Positions 7,696 through 15,521 of a stretch of 20,523 bases of DNA are shown piece by piece. The stretch comes from CAZTII01 sp964613305 (GTDB lineage Bacteria > Bacillota_I > Bacilli_A > Erysipelotrichales > Erysipelotrichaceae), in assembly GCA_964613305.1 (NCBI GenBank), contig CAZTII010000028.1, positions 1-20,523 of the forward strand, read 5' to 3'. Both the position numbers and the translations under genes were made by a program. The notes under the pieces were generated by a model. That model ran no database searches. It was given only the letters and a program-made list of their open reading frames with translations, and had not been told where the DNA came from. Position 1 is the stretch's first letter. Each line of letters begins with the position of its first letter.

Positions 7696-7738
7696 TTGGA
7701 CCAACAATTAAAATTAATTTGCTATATAAAATAAGCTG

Positions 7739-9160
7739 TTAATTGTTTTCAAAATAATTTACTAACATATCTTTGATGTATTGATACCTTCTAGCGTAAG
7801 TGTTTTCTACACGAATTAATTTAAACCCATACCTAGTACAAATCTCTTGTTTTTTCATGTCACGACGTTTTACTAGTTCATCACTTACATGTTCTTTTCC
7901 ATCAAGTTCAATAGCTAAAATAGGGTATTCTTCATGCTTTCCTACGCGTTCATATACGACAAAATCAAAGCGACCGCTATAAAAAAGACTATTGGGAATA
8001 TCTATTTTATTAAATACAGTGGATATTGCGACTTCTTTAACAACACGGCACTTACGATTACTGCGTAATACGTTGTCTAAGGCATGATTTAAACTTTCTA
8101 AAAACGCCTCTTCAGTTTCACTACTATATGGTTTTAATCCAAGCGCTCTTGAATTATTTGGTTTTGGTGTAATTTCACTAACACCCTCTGACTTAACATA
8201 ATGCACCAATTCCGAAATATCGTCTTTTTCGCCATTACTCAACCTATCTATATTCATACTACTGCACAATAAAACAAGTTGTTTCTTTGCCCGAGATGTT
8301 GCTACATTAATCAATTCTCGATTGTTTTTAAGCCAATCGTACGTTCTTTTTGGTGTATTGTTATGAATTGCTAAGGAAAAGATAATGACATCTTTCTCAT
8401 CGCCTTGAAACGCATGAACCGTACCACACTCTACATGATGTAAATTTTCTACACTTAAATAATCCTTAATAAGATTTTTTTGACCAACAAAAGGAGTAAT
8501 AACACCAATTTGTTGATCACTATGACGTTTCGCATACTCTACGACTGCACGTGCTTCACTGGGAGCTGTATTGCGCTCATAGGACTCATTATTTACGATA
8601 TCAATAAATACTAACGGTTCTATAACACTATCACTAGTACAAACTTTTAATTTATCATTGTAGTATTTACGATTGTTAAAATCGATAATTTTAGGATGAC
8701 AACGATAATGATAATGTAATAGAACTTCTTGGCTTATACAATCATTTGCAAGAAAGCATTGATAAATTGAATTTTTCAAATAACAATATTCATTGGAAAT
8801 TCCATACTTTTCTTTTAATTTTTCGTTATCTGCATAATTTAAATTAACAACTGGATTTAATTGTTGTGGATCTCCTACTAGCAATAATCGTTTACTGCGA
8901 ATAATTGGTAATAAACTGATAGAAATATTACATTGACTCGCTTCATCAATGATGCATAAATCAAATAGTGGTTTTGGTCTTGAGAGCTTATTAACAGAAA
9001 GAGATGTTGAGGCTATCATCGGAAAGATTTGAAGAAAATTATTAAAATTTTCTTCAGAAGACAAATAAGAAGAAAACTCTTTTATTTGTTTATCGGACTC
9101 TTTCATAAAGACTATTTTTATCAATGGTTCATTTTTTCTAATAAAAGGTGCCGTAAACAA
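7739..9160 (-). CDS. Superfamily I helicase-nuclease, C-terminal part (frameshifted)
   Basis: This 473-codon frame is the second half of a helicase whose first half lies just upstream in another frame. It holds Walker B LCIIDEASQ (Asp72-Glu73), GDPQQL at 96-101, HYRCHP near 151, VHAFQGDEKDVI at 248-259 and VATSRAKKQL at 286-295: helicase motifs II, III, IV, V and VI of the UPF1/AAA_12-like superfamily I. Residues about 345-470 look like a PD-(D/E)XK or DUF2726-type nuclease (RFDFVVYE with Asp399, then LAIELDGKEH at 415-424). The frame opens with a TTG at 9160 without a Shine-Dalgarno sequence, and the next ATG (9104-9106) also lacks one, so independent translation is unlikely. A -1 shift near the A6 run at 9132-9137 would join both halves into about 985 residues. 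No clear terminator follows. Confidence 0.75.
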   Translation of the reverse strand: MFTAPFIRKNEPLIKIVFMKESDKQIKEFSSYLSSEENFNNFLQIFPMIASTSLSVNKLSRPKPLFDLCIIDEASQCNISISLLPIIRSKRLLLVGDPQQLNPVVNLNYADNEKLKEKYGISNEYCYLKNSIYQCFLANDCISQEVLLHYHYRCHPKIIDFNNRKYYNDKLKVCTSDSVIEPLVFIDIVNNESYERNTAPSEARAVVEYAKRHSDQQIGVITPFVGQKNLIKDYLSVENLHHVECGTVHAFQGDEKDVIIFSLAIHNNTPKRTYDWLKNNRELINVATSRAKKQLVLLCSSMNIDRLSNGEKDDISELVHYVKSEGVSEITPKPNNSRALGLKPYSSETEEAFLESLNHALDNVLRSNRKCRVVKEVAISTVFNKIDIPNSLFYSGRFDFVVYERVGKHEEYPILAIELDGKEHVSDELVKRRDMKKQEICTRYGFKLIRVENTYARRYQYIKDMLVNYFENN

Positions 9161-10701
9161 AAATCACTATATTTTTCTAAATATTCCCACATTTCATCTT
9201 GTTTTTCTAAACATTGGACAACTAATTGATTATTTTCTTCATGTAATTGTTGTATTCTTTTATCAAGCTGTTGCATTTGAAACGCTTGTAAATCAATTTG
9301 AAATTGAAAATTGGTATTACTATTTATTAATTGTTGAAGTGCTTCCTTACGTTCAATTAACTCAATGTATTCTTGATATTTCTTTATCTGTTTAATGATG
9401 GATTCATTATTATGAGTAGGTTTTTTAACTGTTGACAATTGCTTTTTTGATTGTTTCAGTTGATAGTAAATCACTCTAATTTTTTCTAATGCTTCCTTCA
9501 TTTTTTCTTGATTACCCAATCGAATAATTGGAACTGATAGAGAAGAAATATCATCAATTTTTTTTAAAATTTCATCAATTGGATGATTATTATACGACGA
9601 TAATAGTGTTGTTTGTCCCATTATAAACGACGTCAACAAAGTATTTAATATCATCGTCGTCTTACCGGTACCTGGAGGACCTTGAACATATGTTACCATC
9701 TGTGTTGTTGCAAAATAAATGCTTAATAATTGATCCATATTGTATCGATTATTCGCAATAAATAACGAAGTATTTTTCTTAAATCGTGGTTTTTTAACCA
9801 TTTGTCCAAAAAAAGCTTGTAGCGGTACTGTTAAATTATTATTTTGCCACATTGAAATGATTCCTTCATATTCAGCTTCTAAGTCAATTGAAATATCATA
9901 AGCAAGTGATAAAAAATATGGTAAATCGTCAACACTTATAGCTCGATTAGAGCGCATAATACTATCCTTGATAAGTTCCGCATTGCTGGTAAAATCTTGT
10001 AAATAAACCATATCTTCATTACTTAAAAATTGACGAATACTCTGATGCAAACCCGATATTTGCCACTGATATGAAATAATTACTTCTTTTTCTAAAATTA
10101 AAGTATTATTACTAACATTGAACTTTGCACGTCGATAGGCAAGAACATAGATTTCTTTTTTCTTTGTATGAATGCTTAATACGTTCATGACACAATCAAC
10201 AACTTGTCGTTTATTTTCTGATTGTAACTGTAATGTTTTAATCAGTTGCTTGCTTTGAACATCAGATAAATGATATACGTCAAAAACAAAAGATTCCTTA
10301 TCTAACTGAGAAATTAAAGAAAAATTAGCTTGATACGGATAATTATCTAAACGATGAGCAGAAGATAAATACTGAAGTATTTTCATGTTGATTGGATTAA
10401 CAAAAAAAGGTTCATATCGCGTCGGATTTTCTTCAATCTCACGAAGTAGTTGTTCATTGATCGAACATGTAGTACCTTCTAAAACGGTTGCTTTTTGAAT
10501 GGATGTTAAATAAATTGTTAATTCTTTTAATTGTCCTGAACCAATTTGTAAACCCTCAACACCAAGTTTCTGGTTTTGAGGGTATAGTTTCTTTATATTA
10601 ATCCAATAAGTCCTCATTTCACCATCTAAATTTCGATAGTCTATTGTTAACCATCGACCTTCATAAATAGCTCTATAAAGTGCTTTTTTTATGCTATTCA
10701 T
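9121..10701 (-). CDS. Superfamily I helicase-nuclease, N-terminal part (frameshifted)
   Basis: A 526-codon frame encoding the N-terminal half of a DNA or RNA helicase. The start resembles a WYL-type beta fold (residues 10-50, IDYRNLDGEMRTYWINIKKL). A helical linker leads to YVQGPPGTGKTTMILN, with Walker A GPPGTGKT at 341-348 and SSYNNHPIDEIL after it. About 405-515 is a charged coiled-coil insert, common in this family. The frame then stops at 9121 before Walker B, which lies in the overlapping frame 7739-9160. Alone it would bind but not hydrolyse ATP. The ATG overlaps the gpsA stop by 8 nt (ATGAATAG), so it is the last gene of the cmk-der-gpsA run. The break is either a real mutation, slippage at an A6 tract, or a sequence error. 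Confidence 0.75.
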   Translation of the reverse strand: MNSIKKALYRAIYEGRWLTIDYRNLDGEMRTYWINIKKLYPQNQKLGVEGLQIGSGQLKELTIYLTSIQKATVLEGTTCSINEQLLREIEENPTRYEPFFVNPINMKILQYLSSAHRLDNYPYQANFSLISQLDKESFVFDVYHLSDVQSKQLIKTLQLQSENKRQVVDCVMNVLSIHTKKKEIYVLAYRRAKFNVSNNTLILEKEVIISYQWQISGLHQSIRQFLSNEDMVYLQDFTSNAELIKDSIMRSNRAISVDDLPYFLSLAYDISIDLEAEYEGIISMWQNNNLTVPLQAFFGQMVKKPRFKKNTSLFIANNRYNMDQLLSIYFATTQMVTYVQGPPGTGKTTMILNTLLTSFIMGQTTLLSSYNNHPIDEILKKIDDISSLSVPIIRLGNQEKMKEALEKIRVIYYQLKQSKKQLSTVKKPTHNNESIIKQIKKYQEYIELIERKEALQQLINSNTNFQFQIDLQAFQMQQLDKRIQQLHEENNQLVVQCLEKQDEMWEYLEKYSDFCLRHLLLEKMNH

Positions 10702-11695
10702 CGTACCATTCAGATTTTAATGATCGTGACATTAAGTCGCTAATGGCATCGAGAGGCTTTTTATTTTCATACAGAACTAAATATATTTGTTCAACAATTG
10801 GCATCGAAATACCTAACTTCTCTGCTTCTTGATGAACAATTAATGTTGCTGCAATTCCTTCTACAGTTTTCTTGTTGTCTTTTAGAAATTGTTCGGCACT
10901 ATTTGCTAAACCGATTTGCAATCCAGCTTGAAAATTTCTTGAATGCGGTGAAGTACACGTTACGATTAAATCACCAACACCAGTAAGTCCTAAATACGTT
11001 TCAGGCCTGCCACCTAAAGCAATACCATAACGCGACATTTCAGCTAAGCCACGTGTCATTAATGCTGCACGAGCATTATCACCCTGTTTTAACCCAGCAA
11101 GAACACCACTAGCAATTGCCATAACATTCTTCACAGCTACGCCTATTTCAGATCCAAGAACGTCTGTATTGCGATACACTCTAAAATAACGATTCGAGAA
11201 TAATTCTTGAACAATTTGAGCTGATGATTCATTAGCACAAACCGCATTTACTAGTGTTAATAGGCGCAATACAACTTCTTCTGCATGAGATGGACCAATC
11301 AATGATACAACATCTAATAACTTCGTTGGATCCATTGACTGAATAATTACTTCACTTAAACGCTTATGACTAATTGGATGAAACCCTTTCGCCACATTAA
11401 TCACAATAACTTTCTTTTCAACAAGTTGAGATACTTGTTGACATACCGACTCTATTGCAATAGATGGTGTTGCTAAAAGTACAATATCAGCATCTTTCAC
11501 ACACGATAAATCAGTAGTCGCAACGATATCATCCGATAAAACAACATCAAAATATTTCGAATTACGATGATTATTTTGAATATCATTCACTTCTTCAACG
11601 TCTTTTCCCCAAATTATCGTATTGACTTGGTTATCCACTAATACTTGTGCTAAAGCTGTTCCCCAGCTTCCGCTTCCACATATTACAACTTTCAT
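10694..11695 (-). CDS. gpsA: NAD(P)H-dependent glycerol-3-phosphate dehydrogenase
   Basis: Reduces dihydroxyacetone phosphate to sn-glycerol 3-phosphate, the backbone of membrane phospholipids and teichoic acids, in the cytosol. The 333-residue product has the normal length. The Rossmann motif GSGSWGTALA sits at 7-16; ATPS near 75-78 and VAKGFHP near 101-107 follow; GPSHAEE at 134-140 and EIGVAVKNVMAIASG with catalytic Lys189 are diagnostic; GLTGVGDLIVTCTSPHSRN covers the substrate end. The start lies one nt after the der stop, and its ribosome binding site (AAAGGA) is in the last der codons, so the two are translationally coupled. The der-gpsA order is common in Firmicutes. Confidence 0.97.
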   Translation of the reverse strand: MKVVICGSGSWGTALAQVLVDNQVNTIIWGKDVEEVNDIQNNHRNSKYFDVVLSDDIVATTDLSCVKDADIVLLATPSIAIESVCQQVSQLVEKKVIVINVAKGFHPISHKRLSEVIIQSMDPTKLLDVVSLIGPSHAEEVVLRLLTLVNAVCANESSAQIVQELFSNRYFRVYRNTDVLGSEIGVAVKNVMAIASGVLAGLKQGDNARAALMTRGLAEMSRYGIALGGRPETYLGLTGVGDLIVTCTSPHSRNFQAGLQIGLANSAEQFLKDNKKTVEGIAATLIVHQEAEKLGISMPIVEQIYLVLYENKKPLDAISDLMSRSLKSEWYDE

Positions 11696-11696
11696 A

Positions 11697-13001
11697 TTAT
11701 CCTTTATTCCTTGCGATTATTCTAATTGGTGAGCCATCAAAACCAAATGCTTCACGCAATCTATTTTCTAAATATCGTTGATAGCTAAAATGCATATACG
11801 TTTCATCATTAACCGATAAAACAAATGTTGGTGGAGCTACAGATACTTGAGTAGCATAATAAATTTTTAATCGTTTTCCATTGGAAGTAGGTGAAGGTGT
11901 TATCATTTGAGCATCCATAATTACTTCATTAAGAACATTCGTCGCAATTCTTAATAAACTGTAATTGTATACCGAGACAATTAATGGTAACAATTCATGA
12001 ATACGTTGTTTAGTAACCGCCGATACGAAGCAAATTGGCGCATACGATAAATAAACAAATTCTTTACGAATTTCATCAATAACTCGATACATCGTTTTAT
12101 CATCTTTTTCCACTGTATCCCATTTATTGTAGACAATAACGATAGGTTTTCCAGCTTCATGAGCATATCCAGCAACGTGTTTATCTTGATCCATAATTCC
12201 CGTTTCACCATCGATAACAAACAAAACAACATCGGAACGATCAATCGCCGTTAAAGCGCGTAATACAGAATATTTTTCAATATTCTCATACACTTTTCCT
12301 TTTTTTCTAATTCCTGCCGTATCGATAATAACATAGTTTTGATCATCCTTAACAAACGGTGTATCAATTGCATCACGAGTTGTTCCAGCAATATTACTAA
12401 CAATAACACGTTCTTCATTTAAAATAGCATTAACGATGCTTGATTTACCAACATTTGGTCGACCAATACAACAAAAATGAATACTTCCATCTTGATCTTC
12501 AGTCTTCTTATCAGGAAAATGAGATACTAACTTATCTAATACATCACCAACACCAATACCATGAATACTACTCATCGCAATAGGATCATCTAACCCTAAA
12601 CGATAAAATTCATAGATATGGTTCAATTTTGCTTCATTGTCAATTTTATTTACTGCCAATACTACTGGTTTACTTTGTTTCTGTAATAAGCGAGCAATCA
12701 TTTCGTCATCATTCGTGACACCCTCTTCACTTACGACAAATAAAATAACATCTGCTTCCTCAAGTGCAATTTCAACTTGAGCACGAATTTCTTCTTGAAA
12801 CAAATCATCTGCTAATTGAATTCCACCAGTATCAATAACACGAAATTCTTTTGTTAACCATGTTCCTTTTCCATAAATTCGATCTCTAGTCACTCCTGGA
12901 CTATCATCGACTATCGAAAATCTCTCACCAATAAAACGATTAAAGATGGTTGACTTACCAACATTCGGTCTTCCTACAATCGCAATTACTCCATCAATCA
13001 T
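11697..13001 (-). CDS. der: Ribosome assembly GTPase Der (EngA)
   Basis: Essential double GTPase that acts late in 50S subunit assembly. The 434-residue protein has two tandem G domains and a KH-like C-terminus. Domain 1: GRPNVGKST at 10-18, DTGG at 57-60, NKID at 118-121. Domain 2: GRPNVGKSS at 180-188, AGTTRD at 205-210, DTAG at 227-230, NKWD at 292-295. The KH-like domain covers about 345-434. The start ATG is preceded by GAGGAGG 7-8 nt upstream. It lies 13 nt downstream of cmk and one nt upstream of gpsA, a conserved Firmicutes arrangement. All key residues are intact. Confidence 0.98.
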   Translation of the reverse strand: MIDGVIAIVGRPNVGKSTIFNRFIGERFSIVDDSPGVTRDRIYGKGTWLTKEFRVIDTGGIQLADDLFQEEIRAQVEIALEEADVILFVVSEEGVTNDDEMIARLLQKQSKPVVLAVNKIDNEAKLNHIYEFYRLGLDDPIAMSSIHGIGVGDVLDKLVSHFPDKKTEDQDGSIHFCCIGRPNVGKSSIVNAILNEERVIVSNIAGTTRDAIDTPFVKDDQNYVIIDTAGIRKKGKVYENIEKYSVLRALTAIDRSDVVLFVIDGETGIMDQDKHVAGYAHEAGKPIVIVYNKWDTVEKDDKTMYRVIDEIRKEFVYLSYAPICFVSAVTKQRIHELLPLIVSVYNYSLLRIATNVLNEVIMDAQMITPSPTSNGKRLKIYYATQVSVAPPTFVLSVNDETYMHFSYQRYLENRLREAFGFDGSPIRIIARNKG

Positions 13002-13014
13002 CTTTGACCCTCCT

Positions 13015-13671
13015 CTAGTTCATTCTTTCTTTTACGATATTACAAATTACATCAACAACTTCATCAATAGAAAGTTGTGATGTGTCAACTTCTATGGCAT
13101 CATCCGCTTTTTTAAGGGGTGAATGTTCACGATTAGTATCTTGATAATCACGTTTTTCAATTGCGACTTTAATATCATTGATGTCACAATCAATTCCCTT
13201 CGCTTGATCTTCTTTACAACGGCGCATTGCCCTTGCATCAACAGAAGCAGTTAAAAATATTTTCACTTCCGCATCTTTTAAAACAACAGTACCGATATCA
13301 CGCCCATCTAAAACATAACCCTTATTTTTAGATAATTGTTGTTGATAACGAACTAATTCTTCGCGTACTCGTGATAATTTAGATACATCACTTGCCATCA
13401 TTGATATTTCTGCAGTTCGAAGTTCATCTTTTACGATAACACCATCTAAGATGATTGTACCATCACTGCGCATTTCAATCGATGTCGATGCAATACAACG
13501 AAGCAACGCATCCTCATCATCACAAGCGATGTTACATTGTTTCGCCTTTAAAGCAACACAGCGATACATTGCTCCAGTATCTAAATGAATAAGATTAAAT
13601 TTCTTAGCTAGAGCTTTCGCAATGGTACTTTTCCCGGCAGCACTAGGTCCATCAATGGCAACATTAATCAT
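13015..13671 (-). CDS. cmk: Cytidylate kinase
   Basis: Phosphorylates CMP and dCMP to the diphosphates with ATP in the cytosol. The product has 218 residues, as usual. The P-loop GPSAAGKS lies at 8-15, LDTGAMYR at 30-37, and the substrate-binding DGRDIGTVV at 122-130; RDYQDTNREHSPLKKADDAIEVDTS near the C-terminus is also typical. The start codon overlaps the stop of the upstream gene as ATGA, with only a weak purine stretch (GGGA) before it, so translation probably depends on coupling to the upstream gene. Its place before der fits Firmicutes gene order, although rpsA-like genes that often lie between are missing. Confidence 0.97.
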   Translation of the reverse strand: MINVAIDGPSAAGKSTIAKALAKKFNLIHLDTGAMYRCVALKAKQCNIACDDEDALLRCIASTSIEMRSDGTIILDGVIVKDELRTAEISMMASDVSKLSRVREELVRYQQQLSKNKGYVLDGRDIGTVVLKDAEVKIFLTASVDARAMRRCKEDQAKGIDCDINDIKVAIEKRDYQDTNREHSPLKKADDAIEVDTSQLSIDEVVDVICNIVKERMN

Positions 13672-14612
13672 ATTAATTTCCCATCATTAACATAAACAAC
13701 CCAGTAATATATAAAGCCAATAATTACTGCGATTAAAACAATAACTAAGATAGCTAAAATGACATTTAACGCGGAACTTGAGCCTTCTTCATCCTCGTCA
13801 TCATATTCATCAATTTCTTTTACTTCTTTAACTTTCTTTTCTTTTTTCACTTTCTTTGATTTTTCAACAATGATTTCTTCTTCGTCATCGTCCTCTTCAT
13901 CGTCGTCAAAAGAGAAAATAGATTTTTTTACTTTCTTTGGTTTTTCAACAATGATTTCTTCTTCATCGTCATCGTCATCATCATCAAACGAAAAGAATGA
14001 TTTCTTAGCTTTTTTCTTTAACTTTTTAGGTTCTTCAGTAGCTTTTGCTAAATACTCAGCTTCCATTTCACGGCGATTTTTATCACTTGAAAGATTCATT
14101 AATTTAAACGCTTCTTCTTGTGATAATTCTTTTTTAGTTTCTTTAAAATCAAACAAAGTATTAATTTCGCTTGTAATAGACATATTTGTCTCATTTTTTC
14201 GTGCCTGAATTGGCATAATATCGGACAAATCGCTCTTTACTGGAGCTGCTTCCTTTTTCTCACCTTTTAGTTCATGCAATATATTAATTTGCGTATTATC
14301 ATTACGCAACAATCCTTTATCACGATTATAGCTTTTTACTTCTGAAATATATTCATCTAAGTATTCATTTCTAAAAGTATCCACTGTACTAGTAGGTTTC
14401 GCACTTGTAAATATATCATCCTTTTCCTTGTTTAAAGAATATGACTCGTTATAGGTAGGATTCAATGTTGCCATCGAAGGAAACTCGTTGGAGTCCAATT
14501 TGTTTAATCGATCAGCAAATGGTGCTAAGTCATTCGATGTAACTTGTGGTTCCCGATCGTGTTGTAAGCTTTCTCTAAATTGAGCATATTTTTTTGTACG
14601 TGAATATTCCAT
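13668..14612 (-). CDS. Tail-anchored membrane protein with acidic repeats, function unknown
   Basis: I do not recognise this 314-residue protein. There is no signal peptide. Residues 1-200 are hydrophilic and low in cysteine, beginning MEYSRTKKYAQFRESL. Residues 205-257 hold two near-identical 26-27-residue units: S(F/I)FSF, an 11-residue or so run of Asp/Glu, then IIVEK(P/S)KKVKK. Another Lys-rich and an Asp/Glu-rich patch follow, then one hydrophobic segment at about 281-306 and only about eight residues after it. The topology suggests a cytoplasmic body with C-terminal tail anchoring. The start has AGGAG eight nt upstream and a nearby extended -10 promoter. Its stop overlaps the cmk start (ATGA), so it is translationally linked to the cmk-der-gpsA operon. 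A role in division or envelope scaffolding would be a guess. Confidence 0.85.
   Translation of the reverse strand: MEYSRTKKYAQFRESLQHDREPQVTSNDLAPFADRLNKLDSNEFPSMATLNPTYNESYSLNKEKDDIFTSAKPTSTVDTFRNEYLDEYISEVKSYNRDKGLLRNDNTQINILHELKGEKKEAAPVKSDLSDIMPIQARKNETNMSITSEINTLFDFKETKKELSQEEAFKLMNLSSDKNRREMEAEYLAKATEEPKKLKKKAKKSFFSFDDDDDDDEEEIIVEKPKKVKKSIFSFDDDEEDDDEEEIIVEKSKKVKKEKKVKEVKEIDEYDDEDEEGSSSALNVILAILVIVLIAVIIGFIYYWVVYVNDGKLI
13842..14000. repeat. Two-copy coding repeat of an acidic-basic module
   Basis: Two adjacent copies (13923-14000 and 13842-13922) encode SFFSF or SIFSF, an Asp/Glu run, and IIVEK-x-KKVKK. The copies are nearly identical in DNA outside the Asp/Glu run, which is GAT/GAC/GAA-rich and differs by one codon, as expected from recent slippage or unequal exchange. 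Confidence 0.8.
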
Positions 14613-14636
14613 ATCATTTTCTCCTATATCCTACTT

Positions 14637-14644
14637 ATTATAAC
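14637..14644 (-). promoter_or_regulatory. Extended -10 promoter before the tail-anchored protein gene
   Basis: TATAAT at 14637-14642 (minus strand) is preceded by TGT, giving an extended -10. The -35 position holds only TTTATT. It would provide an internal start for the downstream cmk-der-gpsA run independent of the riboswitch-controlled ribU promoter. The weak hairpin behind ribU (GCTATT/AATAGC) has no good T tract, so read-through from ribU is also likely. Confidence 0.55.
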
Positions 14645-14680
14645 ATAGTTTATCAACGTAATAAATATAAATAACGGTTG

Positions 14681-15283
14681 CTATTTTTTTAATAGCGGGG
14701 AAATATGTTTATATATTAGCATTACAGTTAATGAAACAATAATTGTTTTAACAATATTAAACGGTGTTGTCGTTAAAAGAACAAATGTTAATTTATCTTT
14801 AACTAATGGGACAACTTGTTGACCCATTTTTAAAATAGTCGCTAGTTCAAGTTTAAAGAAATGAGAGTATGCTGGAATTAAAATAAAATAATTCATTAAT
14901 AATCCAGTAATACACATAATAATACTGCCTATCACCATGCCAATAAGGGCATCTTTCTTTGTTTTATTACGTTTATAAATAATACTTGCGGGTATAACAT
15001 AACTGCATCCTATAATAAAATTAGCAATTTCACCTACATACGCTGTTGACGATCCTTTATATAATAATGCTAAAATAATCTTGAGCCCTTCTACAACAAT
15101 AGCCGCAACTGGCCCCATCGAAAAACCAGCAATCATCACCGCAACTTCACTAAAATCAAACTTATAAAACGGTGGTGCTAAAAATGGTAAAGGGAAATCA
15201 AAATACATTAAAATAAAAGCAATAACCGATAACATACTCATTTGGGCGATACTGCGGACGTTAAAAATTTTAGTTGTTTTCAT
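14681..15283 (-). CDS. ribU: Riboflavin ECF transporter substrate-binding component
   Basis: RibU is the membrane S component that captures riboflavin and works with the shared ECF energy module (EcfA, EcfA', EcfT), whose genes are not in this window. The product has about 200 residues with five to six hydrophobic segments. The N-terminal helix and loop (MSMLSVIAFILMYFDFPLPF, then FYKFDFSEVAVMIAGFSMGP) and GLKIILALLYKGSSTAYVGEIANFIIG match the RibU pattern. I chose the ATG at 15281-15283, 7 nt after GGAGG; the adjacent ATG at 15284-15286 is also possible, and an upstream in-frame TTG at 15307 would lie inside the leader. An FMN riboswitch and a consensus promoter precede it, which strongly supports the riboflavin assignment. 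Confidence 0.95.
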   Translation of the reverse strand: MKTTKIFNVRSIAQMSMLSVIAFILMYFDFPLPFLAPPFYKFDFSEVAVMIAGFSMGPVAAIVVEGLKIILALLYKGSSTAYVGEIANFIIGCSYVIPASIIYKRNKTKKDALIGMVIGSIIMCITGLLMNYFILIPAYSHFFKLELATILKMGQQVVPLVKDKLTFVLLTTTPFNIVKTIIVSLTVMLIYKHISPLLKK

Positions 15284-15339
15284 CATTATTCCTCCATTGA
15301 CTATCAACTAAACTTTAGGATTGCAAAAGAAAAAAACAT

Positions 15340-15441
15340 TCTTTCATCCAGACTTTACTGTCGCCACTGTAATTTCACCAGTTCTGCTTTCGCTCGCGGG
15401 GTTTACCGCCGGTCAGGAATTTCACCTTGTCCTGAAGTTTA
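15340..15441 (-). ncRNA. FMN riboswitch (RFN element)
   Basis: Read on the minus strand, the conserved aptamer blocks occur in order: AGGACAAGGTGAAATTCCTG, ACCGGCGGT, CCCGCGAGCG, TGGTGAAATTACAG, GGCGACAGT and AGTCTGGATGAAAG. The element begins within a few bases of the predicted transcription start. It is expected to bind FMN and lower ribU expression when flavin is plentiful. A T7 tract follows the 3' strand of P1 within about six bases, with no separate hairpin. Nearer the gene, UCCU (15317-15320) can pair with AGGA (15290-15293) of the ribosome binding site, and UUGA/UCAA (15304-15307/15297-15300) forms a small stem inside. Either termination or translation could therefore be the output. 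Confidence 0.96.
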
Positions 15442-15448
15442 CGTCACT

Positions 15449-15477
15449 ATTATAAGGTAAATTATATAACTTGTCAA
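15449..15477 (-). promoter_or_regulatory. Consensus sigma-A promoter of ribU
   Basis: TTGACA (15472-15477) and TATAAT (15449-15454) on the minus strand are both perfect and 17 nt apart. The start near 15442 coincides with the 5' edge of the FMN aptamer. Confidence 0.9.
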
Positions 15478-15497
15478 AAATTTAACATTTTTTTCAT

Positions 15498-15521
15498 AAA
15501 AAAAAGGAGTTAATTATCTCC
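15498..15521 (-). terminator. Terminator of the murE operon
   Basis: On the minus strand GGAG (15518-15521) pairs with CTCC (15506-15509) around the murE stop codon, followed directly by eight Ts (15498-15505). The stem is short, so efficiency may be partial, but the T tract is excellent. Confidence 0.6.

Noticed and set aside
7648..7710. Possible insertion sequence end with repeated TTATGATA motifs
   Set aside because: The repeats recall the multiple terminal repeats of some elements, but there is no transposase, no matching opposite end and no target duplication, and each unit is a palindrome set precisely within a promoter. The operator reading is preferred, though not proven.
9128..9145. 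Classical -1 programmed frameshift heptamer in the helicase gene
   Set aside because: The zero-frame bases read A-AAA-ATG, which does not fit X-XXY-YYZ, and no strong stimulatory hairpin was seen. A simple indel in the A tract is more likely.
13759..14208. A 149-codon Ser/Phe-rich frame on the plus strand
   Set aside because: It is the antisense shadow of the Asp/Glu and Lys runs in the tail-anchored protein gene; the poly-Ser is simply the complement of GAT/GAA repeats.
15242..15460. A plus-strand frame across the ribU leader
   Set aside because: It covers the antisense strand of the FMN riboswitch, whose conserved blocks explain the sequence.
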